IMG/VR virus record: IMGVR_UViG_3300024289_000019
Location: 48,302-112,301 of that record
DNA length: 64,000 bases
Strand: one strand, 5' to 3'
Origin: a virus
Shown piece by piece: positions 1 to 7,386 of the stretch (the first letter of the stretch is position 1; every line of letters begins with the position of its first letter). A program made the translations under genes and the position numbers. The notes under the pieces are model-generated. The model ran no database searches. It was not told where the DNA came from and was given only the letters and a program-made list of their open reading frames with translations.

Positions 1-1668
1 ACTCGTGAAGATCCAAAAGATAAGGTATCTGGAAGAATTCCAGTGGTTGGTTATGAAATGGAAACCGTTGCAGACATAGGTTTGATTAAGATGGATGCTC
101 TTGGACTCAAGGCATTGTCTATTCTCTCAGACACTTTGTCATCAATTAAAGATAGATACGATAAAGACATTGTTCTTTCTGATTTAGACTTAGAAGATAA
201 AAAGGTTTATGAAAGTTTAAACCAAGGCTACACCAAAGGCATATTTCAGGCTGAAGCAACTCCGTATACAAACCTTCTAATTAAAATGGGCATAGATAAG
301 TTTGAGGATTTGGTAGCTTCAAATGCTTTGGTTAGACCTGGTGCAATGAATACTGTTGGAGCTTCCTATATTAACAGAAAAAACGGTAAAGAAGCAGTTG
401 AATATACGCATCCAATACTAGAGCCTTTTACAAAAAATACCTACGGTGTTATTATATATCAAGAGCAAGTTATGCAGGCTTGCGTACATTTGGGAGGCAT
501 GACTTGGTCTGAGGCTGATAAAGTTCGTAAGATCATTGGTAAGAAAAAAGATGCAAAAGAATTTGACCAATTCAAGGATAAGTTTGTTACTGGGGCTTCA
601 AAACACATTTCTAAGAAACAGGCAGAGGAACTCTGGCATACTTTTGAGGCTCATGCTGGCTATTCCTTTAATCGTTCTCACGCTGTTGCTTATTCCATGG
701 TATCTTATTACACTGCTTGGCTTAAGACTTACTATCCCCTTGAGTTTATGTTTGCGGTTCTTAAAAACGAAACTGATAAAGATGCTAGGACGGAATATTT
801 AATTGAGTCTAAAAGATTAGGCTTAAAGGTATTGTTGCCACATATTAACGAATCGGAAGTTGATTTTTGTTTGCAAAAAGACTCTATGCGATTTGGACTA
901 GCAGACATTAAATATATTTCAAATAATATTGCTAATAAGATTATAAAACATCGTCCATACATGAATTATGCAGATTTTACTCAAAAAGCTGCAATGAAGA
1001 ACAGTGGAATTAATAGTCGTGCAATTTCAGCATTAAATTCAATTGGTGGCGCTGCATTTAAAGATAATGAGCGTAGAGGAAATGAACAAGAAAACTTTTA
1101 TGAATATCTAGGTATTCCTCAGTTTAATCTGCAAGATTTACCTCCAAGAATTAAAGCTCAAGCAAAACCAATAGAGGATTTTGATGACCTAGGTTCTTTT
1201 GTAATGTTTGGTATGGTTAAAAACATTAAGCGTGGCACTGGCTGGGCTAGAGTTGAACTAGTAGATGAAACTGGTTCTATTGGGTTATTTCATAACGAAC
1301 AAACGCAAATAGAGACTGGACAGATGTACTTTGTGCTTGTTGGAGACAATCGCATTGCTAGATACGTAAAGGTTTCAGAAATAAATAAAGAAAATGACGA
1401 CGTATTTGTTGACTATTTGTATAGAAAAGAGTACGAAGATTTAGATGAAGACAAGTATCTGGTATTAAATTTTACTCCATATAAGACAAAGGCTGGGAAA
1501 ATGATGGCCCACATTGTTTTAACAAATAAAAATAAAGAGTTAAAAAGAGCTATTGTTTTCTCTACTATGTATAAAATTGCTTTGGCAAAAATGAGAGAGG
1601 GAATGGTATGCGACGTTGTTATCAATAAACTTGACGATGGAACACTAATGATAAAGGAAATAAAATGA
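1..1668 (+). CDS. dnaE: DNA polymerase III alpha subunit, C-terminal part (5' truncated by window)
   Basis: The frame is open from base 1, so the gene begins outside the window; 555 residues remain. The visible part has the C-family polymerase fingers region: the DALGLK stretch, GIFQ.E, the NALVRPG motif, YGVIIYQEQVMQ and the basic segment EADKVRKIIGKKK. It then has the H-and-Y-rich GYSFNRSHAVAYS motif, and an OB-fold-like segment (about residues 395-470 of the visible part). It synthesises phage DNA in the replisome. A bacterial-type PolIII rather than a T4/T7-type polymerase separates this phage from T4-like myoviruses. The stop overlaps the next start (ATGA), indicating translational coupling with the downstream genes. 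Confidence 0.93.
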   Translation, partial: TREDPKDKVSGRIPVVGYEMETVADIGLIKMDALGLKALSILSDTLSSIKDRYDKDIVLSDLDLEDKKVYESLNQGYTKGIFQAEATPYTNLLIKMGIDKFEDLVASNALVRPGAMNTVGASYINRKNGKEAVEYTHPILEPFTKNTYGVIIYQEQVMQACVHLGGMTWSEADKVRKIIGKKKDAKEFDQFKDKFVTGASKHISKKQAEELWHTFEAHAGYSFNRSHAVAYSMVSYYTAWLKTYYPLEFMFAVLKNETDKDARTEYLIESKRLGLKVLLPHINESEVDFCLQKDSMRFGLADIKYISNNIANKIIKHRPYMNYADFTQKAAMKNSGINSRAISALNSIGGAAFKDNERRGNEQENFYEYLGIPQFNLQDLPPRIKAQAKPIEDFDDLGSFVMFGMVKNIKRGTGWARVELVDETGSIGLFHNEQTQIETGQMYFVLVGDNRIARYVKVSEINKENDDVFVDYLYRKEYEDLDEDKYLVLNFTPYKTKAGKMMAHIVLTNKNKELKRAIVFSTMYKIALAKMREGMVCDVVINKLDDGTLMIKEIK

Positions 1669-1913
1669 TAGAAGTTATATTAACAGAGGATGAGGCAAAA
1701 GATCTAGAAGATACACTGATTCATCACATGGAGCAGTGCTATAACACTCTTTATGATTTAGAAGGAGTAGAAGAAAATTTTGAGCCGTATAATCCCTTTG
1801 ACGGTTGCTCAAATTGTGAAACAAGAGAATTTTTGATGAAAACTGTAGAATGGTTTAGAAATAACAAAGACCTAGCAATTTGGGTCGGAGAAAAGGAAAT
1901 AAAGCATGACTGA
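1665..1913 (+). CDS. Hypothetical acidic protein
   Basis: 82 residues, acidic, with a CSNC pair near residues 48-51 and a WFRNN segment near the C-terminus. ATGA overlap with dnaE and 8-base overlap with the next gene place it in the replication operon. I do not recognise a family; the two cysteines alone are not enough to claim metal binding. Confidence 0.75.
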   Translation: MIEVILTEDEAKDLEDTLIHHMEQCYNTLYDLEGVEENFEPYNPFDGCSNCETREFLMKTVEWFRNNKDLAIWVGEKEIKHD

Positions 1914-2106
1914 AACAACAGAAATGTCGCAAGAGATAAACGTAACTAGCCTTCTCGTGGCTATATTAAAAACACTTAAGTCTGTAGAAGTTTCTTCAGA
2001 ACTGATTTTAAATCCAGCAAATGAAGATACTGGCTTAATGGTTACATACAATGAAGAAAATAGAACTTTTATTATATCGCTAGGAGAGATAAATGGGAGT
2101 AATTAA
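1906..2106 (+). CDS. Hypothetical small protein
   Basis: 66 residues, no motif I recognise; predicted N-terminal amphipathic helix followed by beta-prone sequence. Overlaps both neighbours by 8-14 bases, which supports it being translated as part of the same operon. Confidence 0.7.
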   Translation: MTETTEMSQEINVTSLLVAILKTLKSVEVSSELILNPANEDTGLMVTYNEENRTFIISLGEINGSN

Positions 2107-2497
2107 GACAGATAATTTTAGAACACCACCAAATACAGAAAAAACTACTCAAACTGCATCAAGTGTGCTTTTAGATTATGGTTTAGATGCATTATCTGCA
2201 ATTTTGCATGAATCTGCAGTAGAAAAAGGTTTTTGGGATGGAGAATATGATTATGATAAGTTTGGAAATAAATTAGCATTAATTCATTCAGAAGTAACAG
2301 AAATGCTTGAGGCTATCAGAAAACAAAAGGGTAGCCGTGAAATTACTGAAGAAGCAGCCGATATTCTAATTAGACTTTTAGATCTATATGCGGCTCTAAG
2401 AAATGCTGGATTAATTGAAGATTCACTAGACGATATATTAGACTATAAAGTTGATAAAAATAGAGGTCGTCCAAGACTTCACGGCAATTTATTTTAA
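2093..2497 (+). CDS. MazG-like nucleoside triphosphate pyrophosphohydrolase
   Basis: 134 residues of the all-alpha NTP-PPase type. The metal-binding helices are visible as LIHSEVTEMLEAIR (about residues 62-75, EVxEMLEA pattern) and ITEEAADILIRLLDL (about 82-96, EExxD pattern). MazG-like enzymes hydrolyse (d)NTPs to monophosphates and are common in phages, where they may clean up or retune nucleotide pools. It lies between small hypothetical genes and recA in the replication operon. Substrate cannot be read from the sequence. Confidence 0.85.
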   Translation: MGVIKTDNFRTPPNTEKTTQTASSVLLDYGLDALSAILHESAVEKGFWDGEYDYDKFGNKLALIHSEVTEMLEAIRKQKGSREITEEAADILIRLLDLYAALRNAGLIEDSLDDILDYKVDKNRGRPRLHGNLF

Positions 2498-2530
2498 TGC
2501 TATACTATGTAAACAAAAGAAGGAAAATCA

Positions 2531-3529
2531 ATGGATATAGAAGAAATTTTAGCGGGACTGGATCCCAAAACTCGTAAAAGAGTTCAAATAGCAGTAGAAG
2601 TAGAAAATCATAAACAAAAAACTCCTAGCATAGGCCTATCGCTTGCGCTTAAAGGTGGATTTGGTTATGGCAGACAAGTCCTTGTATGGGGAAATAAATC
2701 TGCAGGAAAGTCTTCATTTTGTTTACAAATGATTGGTATGGCACAAAAAGAAGGAAAAACTTGTGCATGGATTGATTCTGAAGAGTCTTATGACCCACAG
2801 TGGGCAGAAAAACTAGGAGTTGATTCATCAAAGCTTATATATTCTACAGCTAAATCTGTAAACGATATGGTAGATGTTGCTACTCAATTAATGAATGCTA
2901 ATGTGGATGTTATAGTAGTAGACTCAATATCAGCGTTGCTACCAGCCATTTACTTTGAAAAAGATAGCGATGAATTGAAAAAGCTTGAAGATACTAAGCA
3001 AATTGGTGCTGAGGCAAAAGACATGACTCATGCAGTCAAAATGCTTAATTACGCAAATAAAAACACGCTGCTTGTTCTTATATCACAACAGCGTAATCAA
3101 TTTGGAAGTATGCATGCTTCACACATTCCAACTGGTGGAATGGCAGTCAAGTTCTTTTCTTCAACAGTTGTAAAGCTTTGGTCTTCTGAAGCTGAGGCTA
3201 ATGCTATCAAGTCTGGGGTTAAGGTTGGAGATAAAATTATTGAGCAAAGAGTAGGCAGACCAGTTAATTGGATTATTGACTATAATAAACAAGGTCCTCC
3301 AAATCTTTCTGGTCAATACGATTTTTACTTCCAGGGAGACGTACTTGGTATAGATCAAGTTGGAGAAACTTTAGACGTTGCAGAAATGTATGGCATCATA
3401 GAAAAAGGCGGAGCATGGTATACAATTGGAAAAGAACGTTTTCAAGGTAGAGCAAAAGCAGTCGAATATTTAAAGTCTAATCCAGATGTAGTTTCTGAGT
3501 TACAGGAGAAAATATATGCCAGATCTTAA
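2531..3529 (+). CDS. recA: RecA-like recombinase
   Basis: 332 residues, close to RecA/UvsX size. Walker A GNKSAGKS at residues 54-61, the IDSEESYDP strand near 81-89 and Walker B VDVIVVDS with Asp131 are all present, followed by the ISQQRNQFG loop typical of RecA-fold recombinases. It should drive strand exchange for phage recombination-dependent replication, with the downstream Cas4-like nuclease and RuvC. A -10-like TATACT (2501-2506) and an AAGGA ribosome site precede the ATG, so it may have its own promoter as well as operon read-through. Confidence 0.93.
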   Translation: MDIEEILAGLDPKTRKRVQIAVEVENHKQKTPSIGLSLALKGGFGYGRQVLVWGNKSAGKSSFCLQMIGMAQKEGKTCAWIDSEESYDPQWAEKLGVDSSKLIYSTAKSVNDMVDVATQLMNANVDVIVVDSISALLPAIYFEKDSDELKKLEDTKQIGAEAKDMTHAVKMLNYANKNTLLVLISQQRNQFGSMHASHIPTGGMAVKFFSSTVVKLWSSEAEANAIKSGVKVGDKIIEQRVGRPVNWIIDYNKQGPPNLSGQYDFYFQGDVLGIDQVGETLDVAEMYGIIEKGGAWYTIGKERFQGRAKAVEYLKSNPDVVSELQEKIYARS

Positions 3530-3719
3530 TGATTTTTTAAATAATCAAAAAGAAGAAGTTGTTGAAAATTACATTGATTCTGATATTCCAACTATGGGTG
3601 GTTCTTTTATGTGCCAAGAGTGTGGAACTGAGGTTAATAATGCATTCTTTAGACACAAGGAGGAAAGACTTACTTGGACATGTCCAATTGGTCATGTTTC
3701 ATCAGTCCCATTTAAATAA
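3516..3719 (+). CDS. Zinc-ribbon protein
   Basis: 67 residues; CQEC (about residues 33-36) and CPIGH near the C-terminus (Cys, His) form a plausible zinc-binding set. Starts 14 bases inside the end of recA and its stop touches the next ATG. Function unknown; the operon position suggests a replication or recombination accessory role, which is inference. Confidence 0.75.
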   Translation: MPDLNDFLNNQKEEVVENYIDSDIPTMGGSFMCQECGTEVNNAFFRHKEERLTWTCPIGHVSSVPFK

Positions 3720-4027
3720 TGTCGGAAATATCGGAAGCAAAAAGAGACGGCGCAAGACAACATAAAAACAGCGGACGTGGTAATTATCAGAAGGGTGACG
3801 CTACGTGGAAAGATTTCGTGGTGGATTATAAAGAGTACGAAAAATCAATCTCTATTTCGCAAGATATCTGGGCTAAGATTTGTACAGACACTTTTAAAGT
3901 TAGTAGGGATAAATATCCAGTACTTAAACTCATCCTTGGCGGAGCTAGTAGCAAAACAAGGTTGGCGGTAATAGAATGGTCTTTGTTAGAACAATTAGTA
4001 GAAGAATGGGAGAAACGAAATGTCTAG
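3719..4027 (+). CDS. Holliday-junction-resolvase-like / nuclease-like phage protein
   Basis: 102 residues. The N-terminal KRDGARQHKNSGRG, a QKGDATWKDFVVDYKEYEKS segment and a later KLILGG..KTRLAVIE strand resemble small endonuclease-fold proteins of actinophages annotated as resolvase-like, with D, E/K residues in plausible PD-(D/E)XK order. The family link is from memory of similar phage proteins and is only moderately certain. It sits in the recombination operon, but a separate RuvC is encoded at 5781-6347, so a distinct nuclease role is possible. Confidence 0.5.
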   Translation: MSEISEAKRDGARQHKNSGRGNYQKGDATWKDFVVDYKEYEKSISISQDIWAKICTDTFKVSRDKYPVLKLILGGASSKTRLAVIEWSLLEQLVEEWEKRNV

Positions 4028-4160
4028 CGGACAATATAAACCACATTATGGATTTAATAGTGTTCAAATTAAAAATGGAAGAATTGTAAGAATGAGAAAA
4101 GATGGAACAATCAAGGCGGATCTTGGTCCATATCCTAAAGAGAAAAGAGATAAAAAGTGA
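4020..4160 (+). CDS. Small basic hypothetical protein
   Basis: 46 residues, beginning MSSGQYKPHYGF and ending KEKRDKK; strongly basic tail. Overlaps the upstream gene by 8 bases and the downstream GTG start by 4. No recognisable family. Confidence 0.6.
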   Translation: MSSGQYKPHYGFNSVQIKNGRIVRMRKDGTIKADLGPYPKEKRDKK

Positions 4161-4315
4161 GAGATGTTTTGTTGACCACTCTTGTTGGAGCAGTTGTTGG
4201 CGCAGTATTCAGTGCATTTAAATTGCCAATTCCTGCCCCGCCAGTATTTGCAGGACTAATGGGAATTGTTGGTTTGTGGATTGGATACGCTTTAATTACT
4301 AAGGTATTGGCATGA
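4157..4315 (+). CDS. XapX-domain-like small membrane protein
   Basis: 52 residues from a GTG that overlaps the previous stop. Two hydrophobic stretches flank a LPIPAPP motif followed by F/AGLMGI.G, the hallmark of XapX (DUF1427) small membrane proteins. Function of the family is unknown. Embedded in the replication operon in a row of very small overlapping genes. Confidence 0.7.
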   Translation: MRDVLLTTLVGAVVGAVFSAFKLPIPAPPVFAGLMGIVGLWIGYALITKVLA

Positions 4316-4416
4316 TTCAATTTTTGTTTGGCGTAATGCTTGGGTTTATTGTAGGATACCCCATGGGACTTTGGGCAATAGGATATACAAGGAGATTTAA
4401 TGAGCGACAAAAGTAG
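4312..4416 (+). CDS. Single-pass membrane miniprotein
   Basis: 34 residues: one hydrophobic helix (GVMLGFIVGYPMGLWAIGY) followed by a basic tail. Begins with an ATGA overlap to the XapX-like gene and runs 17 bases into the next gene. Probably translated by coupling with the XapX-like protein; function unknown. Confidence 0.55.
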   Translation: MIQFLFGVMLGFIVGYPMGLWAIGYTRRFNERQK

Positions 4417-4735
4417 TCTGGAATTAATTAGTGATATAACAGAGTTTAACGATCTTCATGACTTTATGAAGGACGAACAACTTGATAGGGCCATGGCAGT
4501 AATAATTAATATTATTGCTAAGCCAGATATTCCTGCAGCAAAAGCACATTTATTGATTGTTGAGTTGCAGGGTATCTCTGCAAAATTCGGTGTTCTTGCA
4601 GCATACTACACAACAATAGCTAAAGACAAAGCTGGCACTATCAACAATAATAAAAAAAATATTTATTATTCAGTAAAGGAGTCGATAGACAAACTTGTAG
4701 ACGCTCTCAAGTATGTTGTTCGTTATAATGGCTAG
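4400..4735 (+). CDS. Hypothetical alpha-helical protein
   Basis: 111 residues, almost wholly helix-forming, with heptad-like hydrophobic spacing in residues 30-70. An AGGAG-like site (ACAAGGAG) lies just upstream of the ATG inside the previous gene. No family recognised. It overlaps the nuclease gene downstream. Confidence 0.75.
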   Translation: MSDKSSLELISDITEFNDLHDFMKDEQLDRAMAVIINIIAKPDIPAAKAHLLIVELQGISAKFGVLAAYYTTIAKDKAGTINNNKKNIYYSVKESIDKLVDALKYVVRYNG

Positions 4736-5522
4736 AGAAATAGTTAAAAATCTTAAATTTAAAAAATATGAAGGAAGCTTTGACGTTCAAGAGTTTTCCA
4801 GTCTTTTAGACGAGGCGTACCTTTCTACTAAACGACCAGATGGAGAGATGACAAAAAAATCTTTTAGCCCAAGCTCATTTGGTTATGGTCAAGGGAACTG
4901 TCCTAGGTATTGGTATATGGCTTTTAGTGGGGCTTATTTTATAGACAATAATGATGCTCAAGCCGTTGCAAATATGTCTCAAGGAACTCAAGCACACGAA
5001 AGATTGCAAAAATTAATATCTAGTCAATCTAGCGATTTATTTAAATCTACTAAAATAAACTCAGTTAGTACTGAAATTGAGATTACTAACGAGTATCCAC
5101 CAATTAGAGGTTTTATAGATCTATCAATTGATTGGGATGGCACACCAGTATTGGGAGAAATTAAAACAGCAAAACAAGAAGTCTGGGATACTAGACAGGC
5201 AGAAATGTCAGCATCATCCAATCACATTTTACAACTCCTTACATATATGAAATTAAAAAATGTTAAAGAGGGCTTCTTCTTGTATGAAAATAAAAATACG
5301 CAAGAGATTCTTATAATTCCAATTTATATGACACCAAAAAATGAAAAATTAATTGATGATTTATTTAATTGGCTATGCAAAGTTTATGACAATTTTAAAG
5401 CAGGATTACTCCCAGAAAGACCTTTTCAAAAGACATCCTATGCTTGCAAAAACTGCCCTATTAGAAAAGAATGCTGGAAAGGCAAAGACGGAGATGTTGT
5501 GATAGAGGCATATCAAACATGA
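4728..5522 (+). CDS. Cas4/RecB-like PD-(D/E)XK nuclease with Fe-S cysteine cluster
   Basis: 264 residues using the ATG at 4728 (an upstream in-frame TTG-type start is less likely). Motifs in order: Cys58 in GNCPRYWY; GTQAHERL (His90, Glu91); IRGFIDL with Asp131; GEIKTAK with Glu144/Lys146; then CKNCPIRKEC near the C-terminus. One N-terminal and three C-terminal cysteines with the nuclease core are the pattern of Cas4-like 4Fe-4S nucleases. Probably processes DNA ends for RecA-dependent recombination. Not CRISPR-linked here: no array or other cas gene is visible. Confidence 0.85.
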   Translation: MAREIVKNLKFKKYEGSFDVQEFSSLLDEAYLSTKRPDGEMTKKSFSPSSFGYGQGNCPRYWYMAFSGAYFIDNNDAQAVANMSQGTQAHERLQKLISSQSSDLFKSTKINSVSTEIEITNEYPPIRGFIDLSIDWDGTPVLGEIKTAKQEVWDTRQAEMSASSNHILQLLTYMKLKNVKEGFFLYENKNTQEILIIPIYMTPKNEKLIDDLFNWLCKVYDNFKAGLLPERPFQKTSYACKNCPIRKECWKGKDGDVVIEAYQT

Positions 5523-5794
5523 TATGTTCAAATAAAGATTGCAAAAAAGAGTTCGAGAAGAAAACTCATAATCAAAAATATTGCTCTGATGAATGTTGTA
5601 GGGTTGCTACTAATAAACGAATCATGGAAAAATATTATGAGAAAAAAGCAATCCGAAATGGTGCTGTAAGGCTATGTAAATGTGGCAATAGGCTTAGTAG
5701 ATATACAGAAAAAACAGTATGTGTCATGTGTGTTGCTAAAAGTAAAAAAGAAACCAGGAAAAAATTAAAGGAAATGATTGATGGGATTAGCTGA
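5519..5794 (+). CDS. Zinc-finger protein, two Cys clusters
   Basis: 91 residues from the ATGA overlap with the nuclease gene. The N-terminus holds ICSNKDCKKEF...KYCSDECC, a C-x4-C-x(n)-C-x3-C finger of the kind often found in small phage DNA-binding proteins. A second cluster LCKCGNRL...VCVMC follows, then a lysine-rich tail. Probably nucleic-acid binding; no specific role can be assigned. Confidence 0.75.
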   Translation: MICSNKDCKKEFEKKTHNQKYCSDECCRVATNKRIMEKYYEKKAIRNGAVRLCKCGNRLSRYTEKTVCVMCVAKSKKETRKKLKEMIDGIS

Positions 5795-6347
5795 TCTAGT
5801 AAAAACAAAAGCTCATAGAGTTTTAGGTATAGATGCCTCAACAAACTCTGTGGCTTTCTGTTTAATGGAAAATGATATTCCAATTAAGTGGGGAAAAATT
5901 GAATTTACTGGATCAGATATATATGAAAAAATATATGACGCAAAAATTAAAACCCATGCAATGCTTAATGAATTAAAGGCAGATTATATTGTTGTAGAGG
6001 GGGCAGTGTTTGTCAAATCCCCAGATGCTGTGATAAAATTGTCCTATGTATATGGTGTCATCATTGCTGAGCTTATGTCTACTGGGGCTAGTGTTATTAC
6101 TATATCTCCTACATCTTGGCAGGCTTATATTGGAAATAAAAACCCAACAAAGCTGGAGAAAGACAAACTTAGGTTTGAAAATCCAGGACATGCTGACTCT
6201 TGGTACAAAGCAAAAATGCGGGAGATCAGAAAGCAAAGGACTGTAGATTATTTTAATAAAAAGTATAACTTACAGTTAGACGATTTTGACGTAGCAGATG
6301 CATTCGGCATCGCTCATTATTCGAATACGGTGTTAACACAAAGATGA
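5781..6347 (+). CDS. ruvC: RuvC-like Holliday junction resolvase
   Basis: 188 residues from the ATG at 5781. The RNase H fold acidic residues are visible: LGIDAST (Asp18), YIVVEG (Glu near residue 71) and the C-terminal FDVADAFGIAHY. Between them is the ISPTSWQAYIG segment typical of RuvC-like resolvases. Cleaves four-way junctions or branched DNA before packaging. Overlaps the zinc-finger gene upstream and a small HTH gene downstream. Confidence 0.88.
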   Translation: MGLADLVKTKAHRVLGIDASTNSVAFCLMENDIPIKWGKIEFTGSDIYEKIYDAKIKTHAMLNELKADYIVVEGAVFVKSPDAVIKLSYVYGVIIAELMSTGASVITISPTSWQAYIGNKNPTKLEKDKLRFENPGHADSWYKAKMREIRKQRTVDYFNKKYNLQLDDFDVADAFGIAHYSNTVLTQR

Positions 6348-6490
6348 AATTGTATCAAAGCCAGACATGGTTATATAGAAGATATGTAGTTCAGAAAAAA
6401 ACTGTTACGGAAATTGCTGATGAGTGTAAAGTTTCAGCAATGACTATACAGAGATATTTAGAAAAATTTGGAATGATAAAGAGGAGATAG
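6344..6490 (+). CDS. Small helix-turn-helix DNA-binding protein
   Basis: 48 residues, mostly a single HTH: VTEIADECKVSAMTIQRYLE matches the helix-turn-recognition helix pattern of resolvase/IS-type HTHs. Overlaps the ruvC stop by 4 bases. Possibly a local regulator or a DNA-targeting partner for RuvC (inference). Confidence 0.7.
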   Translation: MKLYQSQTWLYRRYVVQKKTVTEIADECKVSAMTIQRYLEKFGMIKRR

Positions 6491-6491
6491 T

Positions 6492-6815
6492 ATGCTAGAG
6501 CCAGTATTTGCAGACATGAAGGAATTTAAGTGTGACGACCTTTATTTATTAACTGTTGGAACGGAAGCGGGTAGAGAAATTTATAATGCTTGCCACGAAA
6601 TTGCTCACATGCTAATTAAAAAGAACATTGCTTATGGCAACTCCGCCCTTGACCCAGTTAGAGTATTTTCAAAAGCGGGGCCACGAGAGCAGTTATATGT
6701 TCGTATTGATGATAAATTAAATAGGTTAATGAAGGGTACAGAATACCCAGGCGACAACGATATTGATGATTTGATTGGATATCTAATTCTGCTAAAAATA
6801 GCTAAATCGATTTGA
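6492..6815 (+). CDS. DUF1599-like nucleotide-modification-associated protein
   Basis: 107 residues. The segments KKNIAYGNSALDPVRVFSKA and RIDDKLNRLMKG followed by DDLIGYLILLKIA match the small helical domain often called DUF1599 / nucleotide modification associated domain 1. It occurs in phages with base-modification or nucleotide metabolism genes. RBS AGGAG lies at 6482-6486. Last gene of the replication block. Confidence 0.65.
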   Translation: MLEPVFADMKEFKCDDLYLLTVGTEAGREIYNACHEIAHMLIKKNIAYGNSALDPVRVFSKAGPREQLYVRIDDKLNRLMKGTEYPGDNDIDDLIGYLILLKIAKSI

Positions 6816-6834
6816 TTTTTTAGTCGACTAAGAT

Positions 6835-6840
6835 TATAAT
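6835..6840 (+). promoter_or_regulatory. -10 element, leaderless start for terminase
   Basis: TATAAT at 6835-6840 is followed after 6 nt by the ATG of the small terminase gene. There is no Shine-Dalgarno sequence, so the mRNA would start at or next to the start codon. Confidence 0.75.
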
Positions 6841-6846
6841 ATTAAT

Positions 6847-7386
6847 ATGGAAATAGAATTAGCAGACCATTTTGATAAAATGAACAAGGTGGTTTCAGAA
6901 CTACTAAAGGGTAATAACCCAACTCAAATTGCTACAATAACTGGATACAAAAGAGCAGAAGTACTGGACTTAATAGACGAATGGAAGAGCGTTGTCCATA
7001 ACGACTCAAGCGCAAGAGAACGTGCTAAAGAGGCTGTCTCTGGTGCTGATCAACATTATGCAATGCTTATTAAAGAGGCATGGAGCACTGTAGAGGCTGC
7101 CGATGCTCAAGGTCAACTTAATGTTAAGGCTAATACATTAAAGCTAATTGCTGATATTGAAACAAAAAGAATTGGCATGCTTCAGCAGGTAGGGCTATTA
7201 GACAATGCAGAGTTGGCAAATCAAATTGCAGAAACTGAAAAGAAACAAGAAATTCTTGTAGGCATATTAAAAGAAGTTACTGCTGGTTGTCCAAAATGTA
7301 AACTAGATGTTGCAAAAAGATTGTCGCAGATTACTGGAGTGGTAGAACCAGTTGTAATTGATACAGAGGAAGCAAGTGGATCTTAA
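6847..7386 (+). CDS. Terminase small subunit (putative)
   Basis: 179 residues. The N-terminal HTH (SELLKGNNPTQIATITGYKR, then LDLIDEW) and the position directly before and overlapping the large terminase support a DNA-recognition small subunit that selects packaging sites. The centre is alanine-rich and helical (oligomerisation likely); a CPKCKLD pair near residue 150 is unusual. Starts leaderless from TATAAT at 6835. Confidence 0.75.
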   Translation: MEIELADHFDKMNKVVSELLKGNNPTQIATITGYKRAEVLDLIDEWKSVVHNDSSARERAKEAVSGADQHYAMLIKEAWSTVEAADAQGQLNVKANTLKLIADIETKRIGMLQQVGLLDNAELANQIAETEKKQEILVGILKEVTAGCPKCKLDVAKRLSQITGVVEPVVIDTEEASGS